40,805 nucleotides of DNA from an uncultured Faecalibacterium sp. (GCA_934524985.1 CAKSYT010000015.1:1-40805); one strand, 5' to 3'. Positions 14,087 to 22,870 are shown, counted from the stretch's first letter. Notes: a model not told the origin generated them from the sequence alone. Program-made: numbers and translations.

Positions 14087-15058
14087 ATGCAAAACAAAGC
14101 CCCTGTCCCCACCAGCCGCCCGGTCACCGGGCGCTTTGCGCCCAGCCCCAGCGGACGGCTGCATCTGGGCAATCTGGCCTGCAGCCTGCTGGCATGGCTC
14201 AGCGCAAAAAGTCAGGGCGGGCGCATCGTGCTGCGCATCGAGGATCTGGACGCCGAGCGCTGCCCCCGCGTTTACGCCGACCTGCTGGAGCAGGACCTTG
14301 CGTGGCTGGGGCTTACATGGGACGAGGGCGGCAGCACCGGCGGCGCACACGCGCCCTATTACCAGAGCGAGTGCGGGGACATCTATACCGAAAGCTACCG
14401 CAAGCTGGAGCAGAGGGGGCTGGTGTACCCCTGCTTTTGCTCCCGTTCCCAGCTGCACGCCGCCAGCGCACCCCACACCTCGGACGGCAACGTCATCTAC
14501 CCGGGCACCTGCCGGGGACTGACGCCGGAGGAAATTGCGGAAAAGCGCAAAAAGAAAGCCCCTGCCTATCGTCTGATGGTGCCGGATGAGGAGATTACCT
14601 TTGCGGACGGCTGCATGGGCACCCACACCGAAAACCTGCTGCGGGACTGCGGCGACTTCTATCTGCGCCGGGCAGACGGGGTGTTTGCCTATCAGCTGGC
14701 GGTGGTGGTGGATGATGCCCGCATGGGCGTCACCGAGGTAGTGCGCGGGGCAGACCTGCTATCCTCCACGGCGCGGCAGCTGTACCTGTACCGTCTGCTG
14801 GGCCTGCAGCCGCCCCACTTTGCCCACTGCCCGCTGCTGCTGGCGGCGGACGGGCGGCGGCTGTCCAAGCGGGACGGCGACCAGAGCCTTGAAAACCTGC
14901 GGGCAAAATACACCGCGCCGGAGATCATCGGCAAGCTGGCGTATGCCTACGGCTTGCAGCCGGAGCCTGCCCCCCGCACCCCGGAAAGCCTTGTGCCGGA
15001 CTTTGCGTGGACGAAAGTCCCCAAGCAGGATATCTGCCTGCCCGAGGGGCTGTTCTGA
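14087..15058 (+). CDS. gluQ: Glutamyl-Q tRNA(Asp) synthetase (GluQRS)
   Basis: 323 aa, starting at the ATG preceded by AAAGGAAG. It is a truncated GluRS-like catalytic core without an anticodon-binding domain. It has the HIGH-type motif SPSGRLHLGN (residues 20-29), the RIEDLD block, a zinc-type CFC plus YPGTC pair typical of GluQRS, and the KMSKS counterpart RLSKRDG. The enzyme attaches glutamate to queuosine in tRNA-Asp. Length and zinc motif separate it from GltX. It is a single-gene unit; repeat cluster A2/B3 follows and no clear T-run terminator is seen. Confidence 0.9.
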   Translation: MQNKAPVPTSRPVTGRFAPSPSGRLHLGNLACSLLAWLSAKSQGGRIVLRIEDLDAERCPRVYADLLEQDLAWLGLTWDEGGSTGGAHAPYYQSECGDIYTESYRKLEQRGLVYPCFCSRSQLHAASAPHTSDGNVIYPGTCRGLTPEEIAEKRKKKAPAYRLMVPDEEITFADGCMGTHTENLLRDCGDFYLRRADGVFAYQLAVVVDDARMGVTEVVRGADLLSSTARQLYLYRLLGLQPPHFAHCPLLLAADGRRLSKRDGDQSLENLRAKYTAPEIIGKLAYAYGLQPEPAPRTPESLVPDFAWTKVPKQDICLPEGLF

Positions 15059-15063
15059 CGAAA

Positions 15064-15199
15064 GAACCCTCTCAGTCTGCTCACTGCGTTCGCATCCAGC
15101 TCCCCCGAAGGGGGAGCTTTTGGCATCTGCCGGTTTGCGCCGACAAAGCTCCCCCTTCGGGGGAGCTGGCACGCCGTAAGGCGTGACTGAGAGGGTTAC
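15064..15199. repeat. Repeat family A, copy A2 (inverted pair)
   Basis: Two A units face each other: CCCTCTCAGTC ... CTCCCCC-GAA-GGGGGAG and CTCCCCC-TTC-GGGGGAG ... GACTGAGAGGG. The whole is a long imperfect palindrome with an AAGCTC/GAGCTT core. It lies directly before B3. Confidence 0.85.
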
Positions 15200-15313
15200 C
15201 CCATCCGTGAAAAAAGGCTTCCAAAAAGTCCGCAGACTTTTTGGAAGCCAAAATAAAAATAAATTTTCCTTGAATTATGCCCAGAGCGGAGCGGAGGGCA
15301 TTTCAAATCGTCC
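15199..15313 (+). repeat. Repeat family B, copy B3
   Basis: Arms GGCTTCCAAAAAGTC and GACTTTTTGGAAGCC (15216-15230/15235-15249) enclose CGCA. The second part has ATGCCC paired with GGGCAT, again a compensated variant; the CCGCT arm is replaced by CCTTG. It ends TTTCAAATCGTCC, next to the end of the PAP2 gene. Confidence 0.85.
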
Positions 15314-15333
15314 TACGCTGCCGAAAAAAGGTT

Positions 15334-15990
15334 TTATGCTCTCCGCACCTGCGGCAGTTGGCTGCGCTCGAGAGCGGTAAAGGCGCTGTCCAGCGCCAGT
15401 GCCAGCAGTGCACCCAAGGCTACATCAATGCAGCTGTGCTGCTTGAGCAGCACGGTGGAGCAGACGATGGAAACGCACAGCACAGCGGCTGCGGGACGCA
15501 TCCAGCGGCGGCGCGGTGCATCAAAGATGCGGCTGTGGTAGTACGCCAGCAGCAGCGTTACCGAGTTGAACACATGGATGGAGGGGCAGACGTTGGTGGC
15601 GGTGTCGGTGCGGTACAAAAAGCGCACGGTCTGCGCAAAGACGTCGCTGCCCGGCACCCAGTAGGGGCGCAGGTCCAGCGCCGTGGGCAGCACCGCGTAG
15701 CACGCCAGTGCAATGGTCATGCCGGAGAACAGCGGCAGGCACAGCCGCCAGAAGTCCTCACGCGGGGCTTTCCACAGCAGATAGAACAGGGTGAAGGGGA
15801 TCCACAAAAACCATGCAAAGTAGGGGATCACCGCATATTTGCAGAAGGGGATCACATCGTCCAGACGGCAGTGCACCAGAATGCTGCGCAGGGGGACGTT
15901 TGCCTCCAGATGGTGAAAAACGGAAAGATAAAATATAGTATACAGCGCCATAAACCCGACAGGGTGGCGCGCAAGCCAGCTGCGTTTCAT
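15334..15990 (-). CDS. PAP2-superfamily membrane phosphatase-like protein
   Basis: 218 aa with five or six hydrophobic helices. The C-terminal half has the PAP2 catalytic features: PSIHVFNS, with Ser-x-His, and LKQHSCIDVALG, with the His and Asp of motif 3. Family members dephosphorylate lipid phosphates or diphosphates, or transfer head groups, at the outer face of the membrane. The spacing resembles the inositol-phosphotransferase-like branch, but substrate is open. The start has an AGGAGG site and a promoter TTGCAA-17-TATAAT. On the minus strand the transcript runs into repeats B3 and A2, and no classical terminator is seen. Confidence 0.82.
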   Translation of the reverse strand: MKRSWLARHPVGFMALYTIFYLSVFHHLEANVPLRSILVHCRLDDVIPFCKYAVIPYFAWFLWIPFTLFYLLWKAPREDFWRLCLPLFSGMTIALACYAVLPTALDLRPYWVPGSDVFAQTVRFLYRTDTATNVCPSIHVFNSVTLLLAYYHSRIFDAPRRRWMRPAAAVLCVSIVCSTVLLKQHSCIDVALGALLALALDSAFTALERSQLPQVRRA

Positions 15991-16037
15991 AGAATAGCCT
16001 CCTTTTGCAGAAGAGCAAGGTCTGATAGCATTGAGAA

Positions 16038-16066
16038 ATTATACGCCCGAACGATGAAGATTGCAA
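16038..16066 (-). promoter_or_regulatory. Promoter of the PAP2 gene
   Basis: On the minus strand TTGCAA (16066-16061) and TATAAT (16043-16038) are 17 bp apart. Confidence 0.8.
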
Positions 16067-16189
16067 GAACGAAAGGTGAAAACTTTGTCAAGTGCTAAAA
16101 AAATAATTTGTGGAACTTGTAAAAAAATACCAGCGCTCTTCTGTTGATAATACGAATCAGAACGGCGTTTTCCTGCAAAAAAAGAAAAA

Positions 16190-16236
16190 ATCCACCCCTT
16201 CACCGGTCTGTAAGGAGCGGCAAAGGGATGGATGCT
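16190..16236 (-). terminator. Terminator of the first MATE gene
   Basis: On the minus strand ATCCATCCCTTTGCCG pairs with CGGTGAAGGGGTGGAT and is followed by a T-rich tract. Confidence 0.75.
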
Positions 16237-16242
16237 AAAAAA

Positions 16243-17601
16243 TCAGATCACACTCTGCTCCAGCCAGCTGCCCCGGCGGAAGCGCAGATAGAAGCACAGC
16301 GAGCGGAACACCCAGTCCAGATACATCCCCATCCAGATGCTCAGCAGCCCGCCGCCGAAGCACAGCACCACCAGATAGCAGAAGCCCACCCGGAACGCCC
16401 ACATGGACACGATGCTCACGGTCATGGTGAACCGGGCGTCACCGGCGGCGCGCAGGATGTTAGGCAGGGTAAAGCTGGACGGCCACACGAACAGGGAAAC
16501 GATGTTGAACCACACCATGATGTCCAGTGCCATGGCCTGTGCCTCCGGCGAGAGGTTGAACAGGGACACCGCGAACCGGTTGGCGAAGAAGAACGCCGAC
16601 AGGTTCATCACCCACGCGCCGCAGTAGGCGGTCAGCATCAGGCGGCGGGAGTAGTATACCGCCTGCTCCTTTTCGCCCGCGCCCAGACACTGGCCCACCA
16701 CAGTCAGGGCAGCCATGCCCACGGCGTTGGCGGGGATGTTCAGGAAAGTGGTGGTGGTATTGGCCACCGCGTTGGCGGCAATGGCTGCCGTGCCAAGGGT
16801 GGAGGTCAGGCTGGAAACCGACAGCTTGCCGATCTGGAACATACCGTTCTCAATACCGGCGGGGATGCCCACCCGCAGGATGCGCCGGATCAGCCCGCCA
16901 TTCGGTGCCATCGCCCGCAGGCTGTCCACCCGCAGGGCGCAGCCCGGCTTTTGCAGCAGATACAGCACCACCGCGCAGGCAATGGCGCGGGACACAAGGC
17001 TGGCCAGCGCCGCGCCCATGACCCCCATGCCGAAGCCGTAGATCAGCACCGCGTTGCCGCCGATGTTCACCACGTTCATCACCAAGCTGGACAGCATACT
17101 GATCTTGCTGTTGCCCTGCGCCCGGAACAGCGCCGCACCGGCGTTGTACAGGCCGATGAAGGGGTAGCTCAGCGCCGAAAGCAGAAAATAGGTCTCGGCG
17201 TAGTGCATCACGTCCGCATCAATAGAGCCGAAGATGCCCCGCAAAATGACGTGCCGCCCGCCGATGACCACCGCCGCCACCAGCACGCTGAAGCTGGACA
17301 GCACAAATAAGATCTGTGCTGCCGCCGCCTTGGCGTTTTTTGGCTCCTGATGGCCAATGTACTGGCTGGTGACCACCGCGCCGCCGGTGGCCAGTGCGCT
17401 CATGATCTGGATCATCAGGGTGTTGAAGCTGTCCACAAGGCTCACGCCGGACACGGCGGCTTCGCCCACCGAGGATACCATTAAGGTATCAGCCAGACCG
17501 ATGGTCACGCTTAACGCCTGCTCCGCGATCAGCGGCAGCAGCAGCGCCACCAGCGCCTGCCGTGGAAACAGGGGAGTGGATGTAAATTTGGACGATTTCA
17601 T
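16243..17601 (-). CDS. MATE-family efflux transporter (first of three)
   Basis: 452 aa, starting at the ATG with a GGAGG site. Twelve hydrophobic helices fall in two halves, with MATE landmarks such as PLIAEQALSVTIGLADTLMV in helix 1, a VTSQYIGHQEPKNA loop and QCLGAGEKEQA in the second half. Such exporters use Na+ or H+ gradients to expel cationic drugs or metabolites. It is divergent from the pyrophosphatase gene, with promoters about 60 bp apart. The other two MATE genes here (29253 and 38096) are not close copies. Confidence 0.9.
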   Translation of the reverse strand: MKSSKFTSTPLFPRQALVALLLPLIAEQALSVTIGLADTLMVSSVGEAAVSGVSLVDSFNTLMIQIMSALATGGAVVTSQYIGHQEPKNAKAAAAQILFVLSSFSVLVAAVVIGGRHVILRGIFGSIDADVMHYAETYFLLSALSYPFIGLYNAGAALFRAQGNSKISMLSSLVMNVVNIGGNAVLIYGFGMGVMGAALASLVSRAIACAVVLYLLQKPGCALRVDSLRAMAPNGGLIRRILRVGIPAGIENGMFQIGKLSVSSLTSTLGTAAIAANAVANTTTTFLNIPANAVGMAALTVVGQCLGAGEKEQAVYYSRRLMLTAYCGAWVMNLSAFFFANRFAVSLFNLSPEAQAMALDIMVWFNIVSLFVWPSSFTLPNILRAAGDARFTMTVSIVSMWAFRVGFCYLVVLCFGGGLLSIWMGMYLDWVFRSLCFYLRFRRGSWLEQSVI

Positions 17602-17643
17602 GCTGTCCTCCGTTGCAAATGACAAAAAAGCTCGAATACTCCT

Positions 17644-17672
17644 ATCATACAGCGGAAACGGTTGAAATGCAA
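17644..17672 (-). promoter_or_regulatory. Promoter of the first MATE gene
   Basis: On the minus strand TTGCAT (17672-17667) and TATGAT (17649-17644) are 17 bp apart. Confidence 0.65.
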
Positions 17673-17726
17673 TAGATTGTATACAAGAAAGTGTCAAAAA
17701 GCAACAGCCCGCCGCGTTCAGCGCCC

Positions 17727-17755
17727 TTTACCCCCGGGCGCAGTTGTGTTAAAAT
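17727..17755 (+). promoter_or_regulatory. Promoter of the pyrophosphatase gene
   Basis: TTTACC at 17727-17732 and TAAAAT at 17750-17755 are 17 bp apart, giving a leader of about 90 bases. Confidence 0.65.
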
Positions 17756-17853
17756 AAGGTTGCAGCCCGCCCCGCTGTGCAGGAGAGGGGCACTGCTTTT
17801 GATAAATGATAAGATATATGATAAGAAGGTAAAAACCCATAAGGGGGTACACT

Positions 17854-19509
17854 ATGCAGCAAACTGCGCACAAGGTCGTGGTCATCGGGCATCGCAACCC
17901 GGACACCGACTCCATCTGCTCTGCCATTGCCTATGCAGAGCTGAAAAACAAGACCAGCGATCTGGTCTGCGAGGCCCGGCGTGCGGGCAAGATGAATCAG
18001 GAGACCGAATTTGTACTGAAAAAGTTCGGGGTCACGCCGCCCCGGATGTGCACCGACGTCAACCCGAAGATCCGGGATGTGGACTACCGGCAGATCCCCG
18101 GCATTCCCGGTTCTACCAGCCTGCGCAAGGCGTGGGAGATCATGCGCGACCAGAAGATCGACACCCTTGCCGTGACCAGCGAGGAGAACGAATTGCAGGG
18201 TCTTATCACGGTGAAGGATATCGCCACCGCCAACATGGACCTGTTCGACACCGGCATCCTTGCCAAGAGCCGCACCAGCTACCGCAATATTCTGGAAACG
18301 CTGGGTGCTACCATGGTGGTGGGCAGCGAGGACGCGGTGTGCACCACCGGTCACATCCGCATTGGCACCGCCACCCCGGAAATGCTGGAAAGCAACATGG
18401 AAAAGGGTGATATCGTCATCCTGACCAACCGCTACGAAAGCCAGCTCTGCGCCATCGAGAAGGAAGCTTCTCTTATCATCATCTGCAACGGCGCAAAGGT
18501 GGGCCGCACCATCCAGCACATCGCCGCCGAGACCGGCGTAGCCATCATGAGCGCCCCCTGCGATACCTACGCGGCGGCAAAGCTCATCAGCCAGTGTGCG
18601 CCCATCTCCTATTACATGACCCGGGACGATATCATGAAGTTCACCCTCGTCACCCCGGTGGCAGACGTCACCCGCGTGATGGCAAAGGTGCGCCACCGGT
18701 ATTTCCCCATTCTGGACGCAGACGGCAAGTACTGCGGTATGATCAGCCGCCGCAACATCATCAACCTGCGCAAGCGCCGCATCATTCTGGTGGACCATAA
18801 CGAGGCCACACAGGCGGTGGAGGGCTTCGATCAGGCCGAAATTCTGGAGATCATCGACCACCACCGCATCGGCAGTCTGGAGACCAGCGGCCCGGTGTAC
18901 TTCCGCAACCAGCCGGTGGGCTGCACCGCCACCATCGTCACCCAGATGTACGACGAAAACGGCGTGACTATCCCGCAAAAGACCGCCGGTCTGCTGCTGG
19001 CCGCCATCCTGTCGGATACGCTGGTGTTCCGCAGCCCCACCTGTACCCCCATCGACGTGAACGCCGCCAACCGTCTGGCGAAGATCGCCGGGGTGGACAT
19101 CAACGAGTTTGCCAACGAGATGTTCGAAGCCGGCGAAAAGCTGGACGGCAAGACCGCCGAAGAGGTCTTTTTGCAGGACTTCAAGGTGTTCATGTGCGGC
19201 GATATCCGCTTTGGTGTGGCGCAGGGCAGCTACATGACCCGTAAGAACCTGACCGCCGCCGAGGCGCTGCTGAAGCCCTATCTCGAGGAAGCACGCAACA
19301 AGCAGAACGTGGAGGATATCTACATGCTGCTGACCGATGTGCCAAAGGAGGAGAGCGTGGTTATCTGCAACGGACGCTACGCCGCCGGGGTGCTGACGGA
19401 TGGCTTCGAGACCCAGCCCGCCGCCGATGCCAGCTGGACGCTGCCGGGCGTGGTGAGCCGCAAAAAGCAGTTCATCCCCGCCCTGATGACCGCTTATCAG
19501 GAACTGTAA
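17854..19509 (+). CDS. ppaC: Mn-dependent inorganic pyrophosphatase, family II, with CBS-DRTGG-CBS insert
   Basis: 551 aa, against about 310 for the simple form. The DHH core starts with GHRNPDTDS (H13, D17, D19) and continues after a large insert with VDHNE, IDHHRIG and SDTL. A C-terminal DHHA2 domain ends with the substrate-binding RKKQ. The insert (about residues 70-310) holds a CBS domain, a DRTGG domain and a second CBS domain. In characterised relatives these bind AMP, ADP or diadenosine polyphosphates and regulate activity. The enzyme hydrolyses diphosphate in the cytoplasm. The ribosome site is AGGGGG. An acylphosphatase gene follows within 12 bases. Confidence 0.93.
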   Translation: MQQTAHKVVVIGHRNPDTDSICSAIAYAELKNKTSDLVCEARRAGKMNQETEFVLKKFGVTPPRMCTDVNPKIRDVDYRQIPGIPGSTSLRKAWEIMRDQKIDTLAVTSEENELQGLITVKDIATANMDLFDTGILAKSRTSYRNILETLGATMVVGSEDAVCTTGHIRIGTATPEMLESNMEKGDIVILTNRYESQLCAIEKEASLIIICNGAKVGRTIQHIAAETGVAIMSAPCDTYAAAKLISQCAPISYYMTRDDIMKFTLVTPVADVTRVMAKVRHRYFPILDADGKYCGMISRRNIINLRKRRIILVDHNEATQAVEGFDQAEILEIIDHHRIGSLETSGPVYFRNQPVGCTATIVTQMYDENGVTIPQKTAGLLLAAILSDTLVFRSPTCTPIDVNAANRLAKIAGVDINEFANEMFEAGEKLDGKTAEEVFLQDFKVFMCGDIRFGVAQGSYMTRKNLTAAEALLKPYLEEARNKQNVEDIYMLLTDVPKEESVVICNGRYAAGVLTDGFETQPAADASWTLPGVVSRKKQFIPALMTAYQEL

Positions 19510-19521
19510 AGGGACACTGCC

Positions 19522-19848
19522 GTGTTTGATTTTCTTTCCAAAAAGGACCGCACCCCGCCCGCGCTGCCGGAAGGCACGGTGCGGCGGCGCTACACCATCA
19601 CCGGGCAGGTGCAGGGGGTGGGCTTCCGCTACCGGGCGCGGTACGCCGCGCAAGCGCTTGGTCTGACCGGCTGGGTGCAGAACGAGGATGACGGCAGCGT
19701 GACGCTGGAAGTGCAGGGCGACCCGGATAAGTTCATGTCCCTATTCGCCATGATCCAGAAAAGCGACTATATCCAGATCACCGGCATCCGCCAAAAGGAT
19801 ATCCCGCCCGACCCGTGGGAGCGCGGCTTCTCGGTAAAGGGATATTAA
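19522..19848 (+). CDS. acyP: Acylphosphatase
   Basis: 108 aa from a GTG start with an AAAGGGA site. The core matches acylphosphatase: GQVQGVGFRYRA with catalytic Arg36, and GWVQNEDDGSVTLEVQG with Asn54. It hydrolyses acyl phosphates such as acetyl phosphate or carbamoyl phosphate. A charged 18-residue N-terminal extension precedes the domain. It lies 12 bp after the pyrophosphatase gene and is probably co-transcribed, which groups two small phosphate-anhydride hydrolases. Confidence 0.9.
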   Translation: MFDFLSKKDRTPPALPEGTVRRRYTITGQVQGVGFRYRARYAAQALGLTGWVQNEDDGSVTLEVQGDPDKFMSLFAMIQKSDYIQITGIRQKDIPPDPWERGFSVKGY

Positions 19849-19877
19849 GAAAGACAATTTGGAATGGCTGTCAGGCG

Positions 19878-20012
19878 TGACCCTCTCAGTCAAAGCCTGA
19901 CGGCTTTGCCAGCTCCCCCGAAAGGGGGAGCTTTGTCAGCGCAAACCGACAGATGCAAAAAAGCTCCCCCTTTCGGGGGAGCTGGCGAGCGTAGCGAGAC
20001 TGAGAGGGTTCG
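19878..20012. repeat. Repeat family A, copy A3 (inverted pair)
   Basis: The first unit has arms AAAGCC/GGCTTT around TGAC, then CTCCCCC-GAAA-GGGGGAG. The facing unit has CTCCCCC-TTTC-GGGGGAG, then GCGAGCG-TA-GCGAGAC and GACTGAGAGGG. It is followed directly by B4. Confidence 0.85.
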
Positions 20013-20019
20013 TTCCAAA

Positions 20020-20133
20020 CTCCTTCCGTGAAAATAGGACAGCGGAACGCCCGCAGGCGTTCCGCTGTCCTGAAATTTAAAAAGAAATTCCTTGATTTAT
20101 GGCTAGAGCGAAGCGGCAGCCATTTCAAATCGT
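20020..20133 (+). repeat. Repeat family B, copy B4
   Basis: Arms GGACAGCGGAACGCC and GGCGTTCCGCTGTCC (20037-20051/20056-20070) enclose CGCA. The second part has ATGGCT paired with AGCCAT. It ends TTTCAAATCGTT right at the 3' end of the following minus-strand gene. Confidence 0.85.
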
Positions 20134-20135
20134 TT

Positions 20136-20807
20136 TCACCCCAGCACCTTGAGGGGAGAGTTCTCCACCCACAGGGTATTGTCCAGCAGGCGGGTGACGG
20201 CAAGACGTCCGTTTGCCGTTACCCGGGCGGGGTCGAGGGCGTAGAAGTCGCTCTCGGTCAGGTTTTCCGGGTCGGCGGTGGGGGAGATGCCCGCCACGCA
20301 TACCCAGTGCCCGTAGGTGCTGCTGGTGGCAATGTGGGGGTAGTTCACCTCGTCCCAGCCGGAGCCGGTCAGGTGGTATTCATAAGTAGAGGTGCGGTTC
20401 GTGTGCTTTTTGACCCCGCTGACCGTGGTGTTTTTCAGGTGCACGATCACCGGACGCCCGGCGGAAAGCTCGCTGTACAGCTTTTTCAGGCACTCGGCGC
20501 GGGTGCCGGAGTACCCCGTGTAGCCCGCAGCCGACCACACCGCCCCGTTCGACCACATCCCGCTGCCGGAGCACACCTTGCCGTCCAGAATGGTGCGGGC
20601 GTAGCGCAGCGCGTACAGGCTGCACTTACCGGAGGTCTGGTTGCCGATGGAAAGGATGTGGCTGGTGTCGAAGCTGAGCAGCCGGATGCCGTTTTTCTCT
20701 TTCAGCTCAGCGGCGTGGGCACGGGGCAAAAAGGCGCACAGCAGCAAAACCAGCGCCAGAACTGCCGCCGCCAGCCGCTGTGCCGCGCGGGCGGGACAGT
20801 GTTGCAT
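20136..20807 (-). CDS. Secreted papain-like (peptidase C39 type) protein
   Basis: 223 aa with a signal peptide (hydrophobic core at residues 11-26, cleavage likely after AHA at 30-32). A papain-like triad can be placed at Cys62 (SGKCSLYALRYA), His167 (YGHWVCVAG) and Asp192 (YALDPA). Order and spacing match C39-like peptidases, but with no bacteriocin ABC transporter nearby it is not a processing-export protease. It may act on peptides or cell wall at the surface. It is a lone gene with a GGAGG site and no clear promoter; B4 abuts its 3' end. Confidence 0.7.
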   Translation of the reverse strand: MQHCPARAAQRLAAAVLALVLLLCAFLPRAHAAELKEKNGIRLLSFDTSHILSIGNQTSGKCSLYALRYARTILDGKVCSGSGMWSNGAVWSAAGYTGYSGTRAECLKKLYSELSAGRPVIVHLKNTTVSGVKKHTNRTSTYEYHLTGSGWDEVNYPHIATSSTYGHWVCVAGISPTADPENLTESDFYALDPARVTANGRLAVTRLLDNTLWVENSPLKVLG

Positions 20808-20899
20808 GGGTACTTCCTCCGAGTTCGTTTCAATTCGGACATGATTTTACCACCAAAACGTGGTGAAAATGTGTAAAAAGGCAAAATAAGGGGGAAATA

Positions 20900-21128
20900 C
20901 CCTCTCAGTCTCGCTTCGCTCGCCAGATTCCCCCTTTTGTCGCTGCGCGACATCTTCCCCCGACCGGGGGAAGTCTTTCCTCTCAGGGGGAGCTTTTTGC
21001 ATCTGCCGATTTGCGCCGACAAAGCTCCCCCCTTCGGGGGAGCTGGCAAAGCCGTCAGGCTTTGACTGAGAGGGTTGGCTCCCTCCCAGAGGGAGCTGGC
21101 GCGGCGCAAGCTGCGTCTGAGGGGGTTC
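20900..21128. repeat. Repeat family A cluster, copy A4 (several units)
   Basis: At least three A-type units and a C-like piece (CTTCCCCC-GACC-GGGGGAAG) are joined here. The arms vary: CGC-TTCG-CTCG, GTCGC-T-GCGAC and AAAGCC/GGCTTT. The gap 20808-21440 otherwise holds only the promoter of the next gene. I see no gene or clear structure in 21130-21320. Confidence 0.8.
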
Positions 21129-21323
21129 ACACCCGCCAACACAACATATATCCAAATTTAAGTAACCCCGCACCCGGCAAAACCGCGCCGCCGGGGCAGG
21201 GAAACGGGGATTCCGTAGACTGTCGACAAAACCGGCCCCGAAACATTTCAGCAGTGCAACAAACTTGACCTGTTTTCATCCTTTTTCACGAAACTGCTTC
21301 AGGAAGTTTAGCGATATTCCCGA

Positions 21324-21353
21324 TTGACAAAACCGTCTCTTGTCGGATATAAT
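21324..21353 (+). promoter_or_regulatory. Promoter of lipoprotein gene 1
   Basis: TTGACA at 21324-21329 and TATAAT at 21348-21353 are 18 bp apart. Confidence 0.85.
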
Positions 21354-21440
21354 CAGGGCAGAAAGGCAACAACGGTTGCGCAAAGCCTTTCAAGAAAAAA
21401 GAAACATAACCACAAAAACGCTGATTGGAGGGATACCCTT

Positions 21441-21944
21441 ATGAAGAACCTGAAAAAATTCGTAGCCCTGCTGCTGGCAGGTGTGATGGCTATGGTACTG
21501 TTCACCGCCTGTTCCGGCGGCGGTAACAGCAGCAATCTGAAAGAGGACACAACGGCTGAGGCTAAGGTTTTGGGCAAGTATAGCACCAGCGCTGCAAGCG
21601 TAGATAATAACAAAGCCCTGAAGGCTGAAGCAGAAAAGTTCTTGGACGAGAAGATCAATGCTTCTGGCAGCATCTTTGGTTATAAGTTCGTTCTTGGCGG
21701 CGAAGTAAAGGGTAAGGACAAAGAGTATCTGACGGTTCTCGTGGCGACGAACTTCTCCTATGAGGATACGATACTGGGTCTCATTCTGAACGAGATTTCG
21801 AAGAAGGTCAATACCGATGCGAATGTCAATATTAACCAGAATGGCGCTTGGACAGACATTGGCGTTGTTGTCAAGGGAGATAGCAAGCATAGCTACATGG
21901 CAATTGCGTTCAAGGTCAAGAACCCCAACTACAAGGGCAAATAA
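21441..21944 (+). CDS. Small predicted lipoprotein 1
   Basis: The ATG at 21441 follows GGAGGG and gives 167 aa. The signal MKNLKKFVALLLAGVMAMV plus lipobox FTAC (Cys24) is nearly the same as in the next gene. The mature part is lysine-rich and ends with a strand pair (GAWTDIGVVVKG, then YMAIAFKVKN). I do not recognise the domain. The codon use is more AT-rich than in flanking genes. It has its own promoter and terminator. Confidence 0.8.
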   Translation: MKNLKKFVALLLAGVMAMVLFTACSGGGNSSNLKEDTTAEAKVLGKYSTSAASVDNNKALKAEAEKFLDEKINASGSIFGYKFVLGGEVKGKDKEYLTVLVATNFSYEDTILGLILNEISKKVNTDANVNINQNGAWTDIGVVVKGDSKHSYMAIAFKVKNPNYKGK

Positions 21945-21968
21945 GTAAAGAATAATCAGTCCTTTCTT

Positions 21969-22005
21969 CCCCGGAGAGCACCCGCCCTCCGGGGCTTTTT
22001 GTTTT
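21969..22005 (+). terminator. Terminator of lipoprotein gene 1
   Basis: CCCCGGAG and CTCCGGGG form the stem and CTTTTTGTTTT follows. Confidence 0.85.
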
Positions 22006-22023
22006 GATTGCAGTAAATGCCGT

Positions 22024-22152
22024 TTGCCTTTACGATCCCTCCCGTGAAAATGGGCTAGCGGAGCGTCCGCAGACGCTCCGCTAGCCCGAAAATAAAAATA
22101 ATTTTTCCGCTGAATATGGCTAGAGCGCAGCGGAAGCCATTTTCAATCGTCC
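22024..22152 (+). repeat. Repeat family B, copy B5
   Basis: The extended lead TTTGCCTTTACGATCCCTCC is followed by 16-bp arms GGGCTAGCGGAGCGTC and GACGCTCCGCTAGCCC (22052-22067/22072-22087) around CGCA. The second part has CCGCT/AGCGG and ATGGCT/AGCCAT. It lies between the two lipoprotein genes. Confidence 0.88.
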
Positions 22153-22220
22153 CGCCTTGCCCTCCGGGGCTTTTTTGCGCCCTGCCCAAAAATCCCGGCA
22201 AAAAACAGGCACACTTGCCA

Positions 22221-22250
22221 TTGACGAACACTGCCGCGCTGCTGTAAAAT
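22221..22250 (+). promoter_or_regulatory. Promoter of lipoprotein gene 2
   Basis: TTGACG at 22221-22226 and TAAAAT at 22245-22250 are 18 bp apart. Confidence 0.7.
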
Positions 22251-22311
22251 GAAAGCAGAATGCCCTGTGCATCCGCACGGGAACCCCTGCATTTTATAAA
22301 AGGAGCATTGC

Positions 22312-22860
22312 ATGAAAAAGTTAAAGCGTCTTGCGGCTGTTCTGCTGGCCGGTATCATGGCACTGGCACTGTTCACCGCCTGCAGCGACAGCAGCGACCC
22401 CGGCAACCCGGAGTTTGATACCAAGGTGGAAAGAGCCTATCTGGAGGCGCTGAATAAGGCGTTTAAGACGAGCTTTGAAAACGATGACGCCATCCGGGCG
22501 CTGGCGGTCACCCACATCACCGAGAAACACGGCGCGGACAGCCTGACCGGCAGTGCACGCTGCAAAACAGAAGGCGACGAAAAGACCGTGGTGCGGCAGG
22601 TGCAGCTCTGCTATGATACAAAAAGCAGCAAGCCGGATGCCTTTGTGCCGCTTTTCTATCAGGCCGCAGCCGCGCAGACCATCACGGCGAACCGGCTCAA
22701 TGTTCAAGCCCTGCTCCGCACCGTGAAAGATGAGTGTGGCGGCGCAGAGGAAAACAGCATAACGCTGGAGCTTACCGCGCTAGGTGTCGGCGCAAGGACC
22801 ATTGGCGGCAAGACCTATGTTGCCATCGGCTTTGAACTGACCAACATCACCGCACAGTAA
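22312..22860 (+). CDS. Small predicted lipoprotein 2
   Basis: 182 aa with an AGGAG site. The signal MKKLKRLAAVLLAGIMALAL plus lipobox FTAC (Cys24) mirrors lipoprotein 1. The ending is also alike: a TALGVGARTIGG turn, then TYVAIGFELTN against YMAIAFKVKN. The middle parts differ, so the genes look like diverged paralogues. Function is unknown. It would sit on the outer membrane-facing surface as an anchored protein. It is a single-gene unit with its own promoter and terminator. Confidence 0.8.
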   Translation: MKKLKRLAAVLLAGIMALALFTACSDSSDPGNPEFDTKVERAYLEALNKAFKTSFENDDAIRALAVTHITEKHGADSLTGSARCKTEGDEKTVVRQVQLCYDTKSSKPDAFVPLFYQAAAAQTITANRLNVQALLRTVKDECGGAEENSITLELTALGVGARTIGGKTYVAIGFELTNITAQ

Positions 22861-22870
22861 TTGCATCCCG

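Noticed and set aside
11027..14626. A 1199-codon open frame on the minus strand across the PTS and GH4 genes
   Set aside because: It lies opposite two clearly coding genes. It has His/Gln/Val-rich composition typical of GC-rich antisense frames and no family motif.
17749..19653. A 634-codon minus-strand frame over the pyrophosphatase gene
   Set aside because: The plus strand encodes a complete DHH/DHHA2 enzyme with all motifs, so the antisense frame is a shadow.
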